DNA of 64,000 nucleotides. Origin: Treponema sp. UBA4873. GTDB taxonomy: Bacteria > Spirochaetota > Spirochaetia > Treponematales > Treponemataceae. The stretch covers positions 189,850 through 253,849 of the forward strand of contig DHDP01000001.1 in assembly GCA_002399405.1 (NCBI GenBank), read 5' to 3'. A program made the position numbers and the translations under genes. Positions 40,984 through 48,988 of the stretch are shown here, piece by piece (positions within the stretch are counted from its first letter, which is position 1; each line of letters opens with the position of its first letter). The notes under the pieces were generated by a model that was given only the letters and a program-made list of their open reading frames with translations, did no database searches and was not told where the DNA came from.

Positions 40984-41652
40984 GAGGGCAGGAAGATCGT
41001 AGATGCACGGCATATGCAGGGTACGGCCGGGATGCGGCGGCTGTTTATTTTCCCGCGCCGCCGTCATATCGGCGCGCAGATGGGGGCCGTTTTCCGTACC
41101 GACTGCGACTGCCGTACCTCCGAGCGCTTCGTATCCGTCTGTGTATTTGTACTGGTCGTCGAAAAAAATCGTATTGTCAACAGACCCGCCGCATTTTTCG
41201 AGCGCTTTCAGGTATGCACCGGCGTACGGCTTGCCGTTGAGACCGCAGTCGCGGATGTCGCAGACGCCCGTGAACAGGTCCGATACGTTGAGTTTTGCGA
41301 GCACACGGTCGGCGTGTTCTCTCGGAGAATTAGTGAGCACCGATTTTGGTATATTGATTGATGCAAGCAGCGGGCGCAGATTCGGATCGGCGGGAAGTTC
41401 GTCCGCTTCGTTTTCGGGATGTACGCGCGCGAAATAGTATTCGGTATCAGTGAATCCTTCGCGACGCAGCCATTCGAGGGTCGTCGAAAATCCGGGAAGT
41501 TTCTGCTTCCTGAGAACAACCGCTTCATCGTAACTTATATTAAAAAATTCTGCGACGCAGGAAAGCATGCGGAATGTGATGCCGCTGTCCATCGCCGCTG
41601 TGGATGAATACAGCGTGTTGTCCAAATCGAAAATCAAATGGGTGATTACCAT
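40960..41652 (-). CDS. HAD-family hydrolase, pyrimidine 5'-nucleotidase-like
   Basis: The protein has 230 residues. The HAD motif I is LIFDLDNTLYSS with D9 and D11; motif II is SVLTNSPREHADRVL, and motif III/IV is GKPYAGAY then TIFFDDQYKYTDG. The cap arrangement and the DLDNTLY start fit the SDT1/phosphoglycolate-type group that removes phosphate from nucleotides or sugar phosphates. The natural substrate is not evident. It lies on the minus strand just upstream of tRNA-Ala. Confidence 0.85.
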   Translation of the reverse strand: MVITHLIFDLDNTLYSSTAAMDSGITFRMLSCVAEFFNISYDEAVVLRKQKLPGFSTTLEWLRREGFTDTEYYFARVHPENEADELPADPNLRPLLASINIPKSVLTNSPREHADRVLAKLNVSDLFTGVCDIRDCGLNGKPYAGAYLKALEKCGGSVDNTIFFDDQYKYTDGYEALGGTAVAVGTENGPHLRADMTAARENKQPPHPGRTLHMPCIYDLPALLKQTAGL

Positions 41653-41758
41653 TTTTTGAGTATATCATAAGGGCGGAAACATTCATACCGGCCGCGTGCT
41701 GTTGTACGACGAAGCACAAGTGCGTTAAAATCAGTAATCGTTGAAACAGGAGGATTTT

Positions 41759-41986
41759 ATGCCGCATATTACGATTCAGATGTTTCCCGGGCGCGACGAC
41801 GAGCTTAAAGCTGCGGTCGCACGAGACGTTGTTGAGGCTGCAAGCCGCACGCTCGGCACGGGACTGGAACATTTTTCCGTGAGCATTGAAGACGTGCCGA
41901 GGGAAAAATGGGAAGCGGACGTTCTGCCGCATCGGGAGGACGGAAACAGAAAACTGTTCGTAGACAAAGGAAAACTTATTAAATAG
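41759..41986 (+). CDS. Tautomerase-family protein (4-oxalocrotonate type)
   Basis: The protein has 75 residues from ATG 41759, with AGGAGG upstream; starting there leaves Pro directly after Met (MPHITIQMFPGR), the catalytic Pro1 of the family, which confirms the start. The rest (LKAAVARDVVEAASRTLG, FSVSIEDVPREKWEADV) fits a small tautomerase subunit. Its substrate is unknown. It begins a three-gene run with one base between it and the GNAT gene. Confidence 0.88.
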   Translation: MPHITIQMFPGRDDELKAAVARDVVEAASRTLGTGLEHFSVSIEDVPREKWEADVLPHREDGNRKLFVDKGKLIK

Positions 41987-41987
41987 T

Positions 41988-42473
41988 ATGCAGATACGAA
42001 AAACGACGCCTGCTGATTTGGCTGCGGTAATGAAGATTTATCGCGATGCGCAGGATTTTATGAAATTGCACGGTAATCCGGGCCAGTGGGGGACGTTTTA
42101 TCCGACAGAAGAACTTGTTAAGGATGATATTGCCGCGGGAATAAGCTGTGTGTGCGTCGACGGTAATACAATTGCCGCCGTATTTGTGTTTAAAACAGGA
42201 GCTGATGAAACGTATGCGCGGATTTACGACGGGGCATGGCTCAACGATGAACGCTACGGAGTGGTTCACCGGATTGCGTCGGCGCACAGCGTGAAAGGTG
42301 CGGCCGCATTCTGCATCGACTGGGCGTTCGAACAATGCGGAAACGTACGCATAGACACGCACGCCGACAATATTCCGATGCAGCATCTGCTCGCAAAACT
42401 CGGCTTCATGCGGTGCGGCATTATTCACACGTACGACGGCACGAGCCGCTATGCGTTTCAGAAGACTAAGTAA
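41988..42473 (+). CDS. GNAT-family acetyltransferase
   Basis: The protein has 161 residues. It begins QIRKTTPADLAAVMKIYRDAQDFM, has a strand near VCVDGNTIAAVFVFKTG, an acetyl-CoA part near IDWAFEQCGNVRIDTHADN and the common end LLAKLGFMRCGIIHTYDGTSRYAFQK. These suit an N-acetyltransferase of the GNAT fold acting on a small molecule or peptide. It lies one base after the tautomerase stop and eight before the DUF1848 gene, so the three are likely co-transcribed. Confidence 0.85.
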   Translation: MQIRKTTPADLAAVMKIYRDAQDFMKLHGNPGQWGTFYPTEELVKDDIAAGISCVCVDGNTIAAVFVFKTGADETYARIYDGAWLNDERYGVVHRIASAHSVKGAAAFCIDWAFEQCGNVRIDTHADNIPMQHLLAKLGFMRCGIIHTYDGTSRYAFQKTK

Positions 42474-42481
42474 CAGGCTTT

Positions 42482-43429
42482 ATGCTCATAAACACCGGCG
42501 GACGAACCGACACCGTCCAGTATTACACTGACTGGCTTCTGAAACGCTTCCGCGAGGGGTACGTTCTTTCCCGCAATCCGCTGTTTCCCGGCAAGGTGAC
42601 GCGGTATGAGCTGACTCCCGAAAAAGTCGACGGCGTCATATTCTGTTCAAAAAATTATGCTCCCGTTCTGCCCCGGCTGCATGAAATTACCGGCCGGTTT
42701 AATACGTATTTTTTTTATACCATAACGGCGTACGAAAAGGATATTGAGCCGGGCGTACCTTCCGTCGACGAAAGTATCAGGACGCTTCTGAATCTCGAAC
42801 GGATTGCGGGCCGGCAGCGTATTGCGTGGCGTTACGATCCCGTGCTGCTCACGAAAGCGTATACGGTTAAGCGTCATTTCGAGACGTTTGCGTATATTTC
42901 GTCGCGGCTTGCGGGGCATATTGACCGCTGCGTTTTCAGCTTTGTGGAAATATACCGGAAACTTCAGTTCAATATGCCCGAATTGATTCCGCTTGCTCCC
43001 GTAGAAATGGAGCAGCTTGCCTGCGGATTCGGCAGACTTGCGGCGGAACATAACATTCCGCTCCAGACATGCGGAACGGACGCAGATTTCTCGCGGTACG
43101 GAATTAACCGGTCGGGGTGCATGACGCTTGAGATTCTCGGGCATGCGAACGGCGTGGAATTCCGCAACCTGAAGCACAGAGGAATGCGTCACGGCTGCCG
43201 CTGCATGGAAAGCCGCGATATCGGCGCGTACGATACGTGCATAAACGGCTGCAGATACTGCTACGCAAACCGGAATCCGCAGAAAGCGCTCGAAAATTAC
43301 CGGCTCCATGACCCCGACTCGCCGCTTCTGCTCGGGCGGCTTAATCCCGGCGACACGGTACAGCAGGCGCCGCAGGAAAGCTTTTTGAAGAATATGCCGC
43401 CTGTTCCCGTACAGTTGAAGCTTTTCTGA
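42482..43429 (+). CDS. DUF1848 protein with Cys cluster
   Basis: The protein has 315 residues. The start MLINTGGRTDTVQYYTDWLLKRF and the centre WRYDPVLLTKAYTVKRHFETF are typical for DUF1848. The C-terminal part has CRCMESRDIGAYDTCINGCRYCYAN, a cluster of Cys that probably binds an iron-sulfur centre, reminiscent of radical-SAM helper proteins. The reaction is unknown. It ends a three-gene run after the tautomerase and GNAT genes. Confidence 0.85.
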   Translation: MLINTGGRTDTVQYYTDWLLKRFREGYVLSRNPLFPGKVTRYELTPEKVDGVIFCSKNYAPVLPRLHEITGRFNTYFFYTITAYEKDIEPGVPSVDESIRTLLNLERIAGRQRIAWRYDPVLLTKAYTVKRHFETFAYISSRLAGHIDRCVFSFVEIYRKLQFNMPELIPLAPVEMEQLACGFGRLAAEHNIPLQTCGTDADFSRYGINRSGCMTLEILGHANGVEFRNLKHRGMRHGCRCMESRDIGAYDTCINGCRYCYANRNPQKALENYRLHDPDSPLLLGRLNPGDTVQQAPQESFLKNMPPVPVQLKLF

Positions 43430-43449
43430 TTATAAATTAGTATATTGCT

Positions 43450-43833
43450 ATGCTGTGCAGAAAGGCCTGTACATTTTTTTCGCTGGTTCTCGCGTTAATA
43501 TCCGCAACCGGATATGCATGTGCCTACGGTGTGTATACTGCGCAGAACAATGCCGTCATCCTTCAATCGGCGGCGGAACACACGGAGGTTGTGCTTGCGG
43601 ACAGCGGCATGTCCGCCCCGAAACCTGAATGCAATGAAATAAAAACGACCGGACGACAGCAGTCTGCGCCGTTGAGAAATGACGGCGGATTCAATTTTCA
43701 TATATGCCCCGCAAATTCCGGCTGTATTCTCCAGTATCGCGCAGAATCGGCTTATCTGCCGCTTCAGGATGCCTATACCCAATTCGAAAACAAGTATCGT
43801 GACACAATTCTGACCCTTCAAACGCTCAAGTAG
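43450..43833 (+). CDS. Unknown exported protein
   Basis: The protein has 127 residues. A hydrophobic N-terminal segment (about 8-25, CTFFSLVLALISATGYACA) suggests export. The body is short, with two Cys in FHICPANSGCI. I do not recognise a family. No clear ribosome site precedes ATG 43450. The frame is open on the other strand as well, but there only secF shadow is seen, and the signal-like start supports this strand. Moderate to low certainty that it is expressed. Confidence 0.45.
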   Translation: MLCRKACTFFSLVLALISATGYACAYGVYTAQNNAVILQSAAEHTEVVLADSGMSAPKPECNEIKTTGRQQSAPLRNDGGFNFHICPANSGCILQYRAESAYLPLQDAYTQFENKYRDTILTLQTLK

Positions 43834-43891
43834 ACTCCGCCGTAACTTTATCCGCAAAATTAATAATTTCTCTTTAGACAGGATGTGTACT

Positions 43892-44023
43892 ATGGAAAAT
43901 ATGTTTACACAGATAGTGTTGACGGCCATGTTCGGGATTGTTTTGTGCGTTGTACTGCCCGAGATTGTATTCAAAGCCGTTGAACAGCTGCTTAATTTTT
44001 TCAGGAAGCATAGGAATATATGA
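43892..44023 (+). CDS. Small membrane protein ahead of secF
   Basis: The protein has 43 residues: MENMFTQIVLTAMFGIV, then LCVVLPEIVFKAVEQLL and a basic tail FFRKHRNI. It would make one or two short helices. ACAGGA lies upstream, and the stop overlaps the secF ATG by four bases, which supports translation. No family is recognised. Confidence 0.55.
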   Translation: MENMFTQIVLTAMFGIVLCVVLPEIVFKAVEQLLNFFRKHRNI

Positions 44024-44973
44024 AAAAGGTAATTCGTTTCAGCAGGGCGTTTATTCCCTGCGCAGTCTGCAGCTCGCTCATTATTTTGAGCGGAGTATTT
44101 GCTCTTATTTTCAGAGGGCTGAACTTCGGTCTGGAATTCAAACCGGGCCTGATTGATCAGATTTCGATTCAGCAGCCGGCCGGGAAGACCGTCACCTCCG
44201 ATGACGTGCGGGAAGCGCTTGCGTCGCAGAAAGATGCGGAAGTCAAGGAAACCGGTTCGGGAGATACGGCGCAGAAAACGTTTCAGATACGTCTCGGTAC
44301 CGCGGACAGGACAAAAAGCGGGGAACAGGCGACTGAAGTGCTTCGTGATTTGTACGCGGCATTCGGTAAGGAAAACGTTCAGGAAATAAGCACCGACTAT
44401 ATCGGTTCTCAGTTTTCCACGACGCTCGTTAAAAATACGATTCTGCTCGTGGCAGCCACGCTCGTGCTCATCTGGCTGTATGCCCTTATCAGGTTCCATT
44501 GGGATTATGCGCTGGGCGCCATAATCGCGCTCATTCACGACTCACTTATCATGCTGACGTTCGTCGTATGGACCCGTATGGAATTTACGACGACGACTAT
44601 AGCGGCGATTCTTACTATTATCGGATATTCGATAAATGCAACAGTCGTCATTCTCGACCGCCTGCGGGAAAATGTGAGAAAGTATCCGGACGAAAAGAAT
44701 TTCATCTATCTGCTCGACAAGGCTCTTTCCGATACGCTGAGCCGGTCGATCATCACTACGGCGACGACAATGTTCGCTTCCATCTCGCTGTTTATATTTA
44801 CGACGGGCAGCATTAAGGACTTTGCCTCGGCGCTGAATGTCGGATTAATAAGCGGCTGTTATTCATCGATTTTCATATCGAGCGGATTCATCGCGCTTAT
44901 GAACAAAATAAAACATCACGGGCAGGTCGACAGAACAAAAAAAGAAAGTTTTACACTTGAAACGGAGGTATAA
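44020..44973 (+). CDS. secF: Protein-export membrane protein SecF
   Basis: The protein has 317 residues with six helices. A first helix (about 15-33), a periplasmic domain (about 40-130) and then the SecF core are seen: FSTTLVKNTILLVAATLVLIW, then GAIIALIHDSLIMLTFVVW and ILTIIGYSINATVVILDRLRENV. The usual SecD/F motif DFTGG after the first helix reads EFKPG. SecD/SecF help translocated chains leave the Sec channel using ion gradient. No secD or yajC is adjacent. Instead it is followed by the sodium-pump gamma and beta subunits, with two bases between genes. Confidence 0.88.
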   Translation: MKKVIRFSRAFIPCAVCSSLIILSGVFALIFRGLNFGLEFKPGLIDQISIQQPAGKTVTSDDVREALASQKDAEVKETGSGDTAQKTFQIRLGTADRTKSGEQATEVLRDLYAAFGKENVQEISTDYIGSQFSTTLVKNTILLVAATLVLIWLYALIRFHWDYALGAIIALIHDSLIMLTFVVWTRMEFTTTTIAAILTIIGYSINATVVILDRLRENVRKYPDEKNFIYLLDKALSDTLSRSIITTATTMFASISLFIFTTGSIKDFASALNVGLISGCYSSIFISSGFIALMNKIKHHGQVDRTKKESFTLETEV

Positions 44974-44975
44974 GA

Positions 44976-45221
44976 ATGACAATCACACAAATGCTGCAGC
45001 AGAGCGGTTTGCTCACAGTACTGGGAATGGGCGTCGTTTTCGTCTTTTTGGCGATCATGATTATACTGATGCACGCGCTGCATGCGGTAGTTCACGCGTT
45101 TCATCTCGACAAGGACGTATGCGGAGAACAGCAGAAACCCGAACAGATAAACGACGTAAAGAACACGGATGACGAAGTAGTAGCCGCCGTTGCTGCCGCA
45201 ATTCATAAGGACGAGAAATGA
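44976..45221 (+). CDS. oadG: Sodium-pumping decarboxylase, gamma subunit
   Basis: The protein has 81 residues. One helix (about 13-37, LLTVLGMGVVFVFLAIMIILMHALH) and a charged tail with KNTDDEVVAAVAAAIHKDEK match OadG, including the C-terminal alpha-helix that binds the alpha subunit. It stabilises the membrane complex. It lies between secF and oadB. Confidence 0.88.
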   Translation: MTITQMLQQSGLLTVLGMGVVFVFLAIMIILMHALHAVVHAFHLDKDVCGEQQKPEQINDVKNTDDEVVAAVAAAIHKDEK

Positions 45222-45222
45222 T

Positions 45223-46635
45223 ATGAATACTGCAAAAAATTCCGTACAGAAAACATTCTGCATAATGTTCATCATCATGGGAGTCGTGCTTGCGCTCAAC
45301 ATTAAGGGCACCGCGTTCGCACAAAATAACGCGGATGAACAGGCCTCTTTCCGCACCATGAACACGGCGATTATTAAGGGAAGCGAAAACGTCCCGTCCA
45401 TCAACGCGAAAAAGTTCATTGTGAATATCTGGAAATCGACCGGTATCTACATGATGATTCAGGGAAAACCTCAGGCGTCTGCCGCGCAGGCTGTTCAGGA
45501 AACTTCCGGTCAGCCCGCTATTCAGCCGTTCGCGTCGTCGGCACCGGGATGGCAGTCGCTCGCAATGATTGCAATAGGATTCCTCATCGTGTATCTCGGT
45601 GCAGCGAAGGATTTTGAACCGCTGCTGCTTATACCGATCGGGTTCGGAACGATTCTTGTGAACATTCCGGGCGCCGGCATGGGCAACGCGCCGAACGGCA
45701 TGCTTCATATTATTTACGACGCCGGCGTAGGCAACGAATTTTTCCCTATGCTCGTGTTCATGGGAATCGGCGCGATGACCGACTTCGGACCGCTTATTGC
45801 GAACCCGAAGACGGCGCTTCTCGGAGGCGCCGCGCAGCTCGGCGTATTCTTCACGATGTTCGGCGTGGCGCTCATGAACCTTATCCCCGGAATAGATTAT
45901 ACGATGCTTCAGGCGTGCGCCATTTCAATCATCGGCGGAGCCGACGGTCCGACGACAATCTACGTCGCCGGGAAGCTCGCGCCGGAAATGCTCGCGGTCG
46001 TTGCTGTCGCGGCGTATTCATACATGGCGCTTGTCCCGCTCATCCAGCCGCCGATTATGAAGGCGCTTACGACGAAAAAAGAACGCTGCATTAAGATGAA
46101 GCAGCTGCGCGAGGTGAGCAGAATAGAGCGCATCATGTTCCCGATTCTTCTGCTCGTCATCACAATCCTGCTGCTTCCGCCGGCGGCTCCTCTTATCGGC
46201 ATGATTGCGTTCGGAAACTTCATCCACGAGTCGGGCGTTGTCGACCGCCTGTCGAAGACTCTGGAGAACGAACTGCTTAACATTGTGTCAATTCTGCTTT
46301 CGCTCGGTGTCGGAAGCCAGATGACGCCGGAGAAAATCATGAATCCGAACTCCCTCGGCATTATTTTCCTCGGTCTTCTCGCGTTCGCAATCGCAACGGC
46401 AGGCGGTGTGCTTATGGCTAAAGTGATGAACCTGTTCCTCAGGGAAAAAATCAATCCGCTTATAGGATCTGCGGGAGTTTCCGCCGTTCCGATGTCCGCG
46501 CGCGTGTCGAATAAAGTTGGCATGGATGCTGATCCGTCGAACTTCCTGCTTATGGACGCCATGGGGCCGAACGTTTCGGGCGTCATAGGAACTGCGATTG
46601 CGGCGGGTGTGTTCATCGCGACGTACGGAGCATAA
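45223..46635 (+). CDS. oadB: Sodium-pumping decarboxylase, beta subunit
   Basis: The protein has 470 residues from ATG 45223, with AAGGA upstream; a longer frame to 45190 overlaps oadG and is not needed. An extra N-terminal helix and a 90-residue periplasmic part rich in Gln, Ala and Ser precede the classical OadB body (LLIPIGFGTILVNIPG, FFPMLVFMGIGAMTDFGPLI). SIIGGADGPTTIYV carries the key Asp of the sodium site, and NPLIGSAGVSAVPMSARVS is the second block. It couples decarboxylation of oxaloacetate or methylmalonyl-CoA to Na+ export. The biotin-carrying alpha subunit is not in this window. Confidence 0.92.
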   Translation: MNTAKNSVQKTFCIMFIIMGVVLALNIKGTAFAQNNADEQASFRTMNTAIIKGSENVPSINAKKFIVNIWKSTGIYMMIQGKPQASAAQAVQETSGQPAIQPFASSAPGWQSLAMIAIGFLIVYLGAAKDFEPLLLIPIGFGTILVNIPGAGMGNAPNGMLHIIYDAGVGNEFFPMLVFMGIGAMTDFGPLIANPKTALLGGAAQLGVFFTMFGVALMNLIPGIDYTMLQACAISIIGGADGPTTIYVAGKLAPEMLAVVAVAAYSYMALVPLIQPPIMKALTTKKERCIKMKQLREVSRIERIMFPILLLVITILLLPPAAPLIGMIAFGNFIHESGVVDRLSKTLENELLNIVSILLSLGVGSQMTPEKIMNPNSLGIIFLGLLAFAIATAGGVLMAKVMNLFLREKINPLIGSAGVSAVPMSARVSNKVGMDADPSNFLLMDAMGPNVSGVIGTAIAAGVFIATYGA

Positions 46636-46691
46636 GGGGCATCCGTCCGGACACGTTTCTATTGCAATTACTCAATAAATAATATACGCTG

Positions 46692-46724
46692 AGCCGTGCA
46701 GAAAAAATTAAAAGCACGGCTTTT
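46692..46724 (+). terminator. Probable terminator after oadB
   Basis: AGCCGTGC (46692-46699) and GCACGGCT (46714-46721) pair perfectly around an A-rich loop; three more T follow. It sits between oadB and the MATE gene. Confidence 0.65.
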
Positions 46725-46737
46725 CGTATGAGACTTT

Positions 46738-48114
46738 ATGGATCCCTCCCCAAAAACTGAATCAGCGCAACCGAAATCCGCCGCCGCGGTGAACAGAGCC
46801 GCCCTTCCGATGTTTCAGCTGACGCTTCCGATTATCGGAGAAACGTTTTTCAGGACGCTTGTCGCTTCCGCCGACACGCTCATGCTCAGTTCGTACAAGG
46901 ACAGCGCGGTTGCAGCCGTCGGCATGATGGGGCAGTATATTTTTTTTACCCAGCTCCTGTTCAACATTATATGCACGGGGGCGAGCATCGTTCTTGCGCA
47001 GTATATCGGAGCGGGCAAAACGGAGAAGGCCGAACGCGTAACGAAGGCGAGCACCGCGATGGCTTTGTATGTGGGCGCCGCGGTTACGCTGTTCGTCGTT
47101 CTCGCGACAAAACCTCTGCTGGCTGCGTACAGCATTGAGGACGATGTCCGTGCTTTTGCAACCGAATATTTCGTTATTTTCGGCGGGATAGGCGCGCTCG
47201 CGACCGCGTTCAATATGCTTCAGGGGGCCGTTCTCCGTGCGTACGGATATACGAAAGACGCGCTCATCGGCACCGTCGCCGCAAATATTGTTAATCTTGC
47301 CGGAAACACGCTGGCGATCTACGTTATTAAAAACGGATTCGAGGTAACGGGTACCGCCTGGGCTTCCGTCGTTTCCCAGTTTGTTTCCTGTCTTATATAT
47401 GCCTATATGATCCGTTCTCATTCCGAAATAAAAATGCCGTTCAAAGGAGTGTTCCGGCTCGACAGGGAAAGCTATGCGACAGTTCTTAAAATAGGCATCC
47501 CGACGGCGGGCGAGAGCATAAGTTACAACGTCGCGCAGATCGTCATTATGGCGATGGTGTCGACGCTCGGTACTGTTTCGATGTCGGCCCTCGTGTACGC
47601 GCAGACGATTGTGCGCTACGTGTACGTCCTGGCGAACTCAATCGGCGTCGCCGTCCAGATAAAGACGGGATATTTCGTCGGTTCGGGAAAATCCGGCGTT
47701 GCATACAGAAAAGTCTACAAATATCAGCTCATAGGTTCGGCGTGCTCGCTCGGCGCAATACTGTTTATCAATCTGTTCGGCACGGAGCTCGTCTCGCTGT
47801 TCACGCGCGATCCTGACATTATTTCCCGGCTTAAGATACTGCTCCTCATAAGCATCTATTACGAATTCGGCCGCTCGATGAACCTTATAACGATTTCCGC
47901 GCTCAAAGGAAGCGGAGACGTGAAATTTCCGGTGTTTTACGGTATCTGTTCGATGTGGGGAATAATGGTGGCCGGCAGCTGGTTTTTCGGAATGAAGCTC
48001 GGCTACGGACTTACCGCGGTATGGTGGAGCATCGGCAGCGACGAATTTTCGCGCGGCGTCGTTATGATTCTGCGCTGGCATTCGAAACGCTGGATGAGCA
48101 AGGCTATCAGCTGA
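46738..48114 (+). CDS. MATE-family efflux transporter
   Basis: The protein has 458 residues with about twelve helices in two bundles. FQLTLPIIGETFFRTLVASADTLML is the typical MATE start, IVLAQYIGAGKTEKAERV and VGVAVQIKTGYFVGSGKSGVAYRK are the paired MATE signatures. It exports a drug-like or metabolite cation against Na+ or H+. The last eight bases overlap the end of the convergent metallo-hydrolase gene. Confidence 0.9.
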   Translation: MDPSPKTESAQPKSAAAVNRAALPMFQLTLPIIGETFFRTLVASADTLMLSSYKDSAVAAVGMMGQYIFFTQLLFNIICTGASIVLAQYIGAGKTEKAERVTKASTAMALYVGAAVTLFVVLATKPLLAAYSIEDDVRAFATEYFVIFGGIGALATAFNMLQGAVLRAYGYTKDALIGTVAANIVNLAGNTLAIYVIKNGFEVTGTAWASVVSQFVSCLIYAYMIRSHSEIKMPFKGVFRLDRESYATVLKIGIPTAGESISYNVAQIVIMAMVSTLGTVSMSALVYAQTIVRYVYVLANSIGVAVQIKTGYFVGSGKSGVAYRKVYKYQLIGSACSLGAILFINLFGTELVSLFTRDPDIISRLKILLLISIYYEFGRSMNLITISALKGSGDVKFPVFYGICSMWGIMVAGSWFFGMKLGYGLTAVWWSIGSDEFSRGVVMILRWHSKRWMSKAIS

Positions 48115-48988
48115 GCGGCGTTTTGCACCAGAGCATTTCGCTGTCCCTGAACACGGTCTGTACTCTGCCGCTGTCTTTGAGCCATGAAAGATATGAGCGC
48201 AGCGTGCTTCCGACAAGGCAGTACTGTTCGAAGTTCATGGCACGCTTGTATTCGGTAAAGACTTTCTGCAGCAGTTTTTCAAACGTGACGGGCGTACCGC
48301 ACCAGTCCGTAATATCGCCGGCGACCGAAAGGACGTTTGCTTTATTCAGCAGCGCGAGTTCCCGAATGCTGCCGACCGGCGCGACGTGTGACGGGACGAA
48401 CAGCGCGGCTTTCATGTCCGCTATTTTTTCAAGCGTCCCGACATACGCTTCCGCGTCGTACAGAAACGTGATGACGTACCGTTTGAGGATTGTCTCGCTG
48501 CATATGCTGTCGGCGAGAAACACGACGTCGTCGTCCGTGCGTATTCCGACCATATCGAAAAAATGTCCCGGCAGCGGGATTATTTCGAGCCCGGCGGGAA
48601 TATTGCCCGCCATTTCCTGCACGGCGCACGGCTCCGCCATCATTCCTTTACCCCTGATACTTCTGCACGGGAACCCCCCGTACGAGATTGACGGGTGTAT
48701 GATCGGAAACTGAGTGAGCGCGACTTCGAGTCCGTGCGCGTAAACGCCGCAGCCGGTTTTCCGCTGCAGCCAGCTGCATCCGCCCGAATGGTCGGGATGC
48801 GAGTGCGTAACGATGATTCCCTTCAGTTTCCACCCGCGTGCGGTAAGTATGCCGGATATAAGTTCTGCCGCGGTGTCGCTGTATCCGCCGTCTATGAGCC
48901 ACGCATCAGTTCCGTCGAGATACACGCCGACCCGTGCCGGATTTTCAATGTACCAGGTGTGTTCGCCTGCCTGAATAACGTCAAACAT
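48107..48988 (-). CDS. Metallo-beta-lactamase-fold hydrolase
   Basis: The protein has 293 residues. The metal-binding motif THSHPDHSGG gives H62, H64, D66 and H67, and the later PLPGHFFDMVG and FLADSI supply further ligands. The fold is the glyoxalase II/RNase Z type; the substrate may be a thioester or lactone. It starts inside the end of the second MATE gene (8-base overlap), so the two are coupled on the minus strand, and it ends overlapping the first MATE gene. Confidence 0.88.
   Translation of the reverse strand: MFDVIQAGEHTWYIENPARVGVYLDGTDAWLIDGGYSDTAAELISGILTARGWKLKGIIVTHSHPDHSGGCSWLQRKTGCGVYAHGLEVALTQFPIIHPSISYGGFPCRSIRGKGMMAEPCAVQEMAGNIPAGLEIIPLPGHFFDMVGIRTDDDVVFLADSICSETILKRYVITFLYDAEAYVGTLEKIADMKAALFVPSHVAPVGSIRELALLNKANVLSVAGDITDWCGTPVTFEKLLQKVFTEYKRAMNFEQYCLVGSTLRSYLSWLKDSGRVQTVFRDSEMLWCKTPLS

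Noticed and set aside
43495..44538. Open frame of 347 codons on the minus strand across secF
   Set aside because: secF on the plus strand is clear by its motifs; the minus frame shows no domain and covers gene boundaries.
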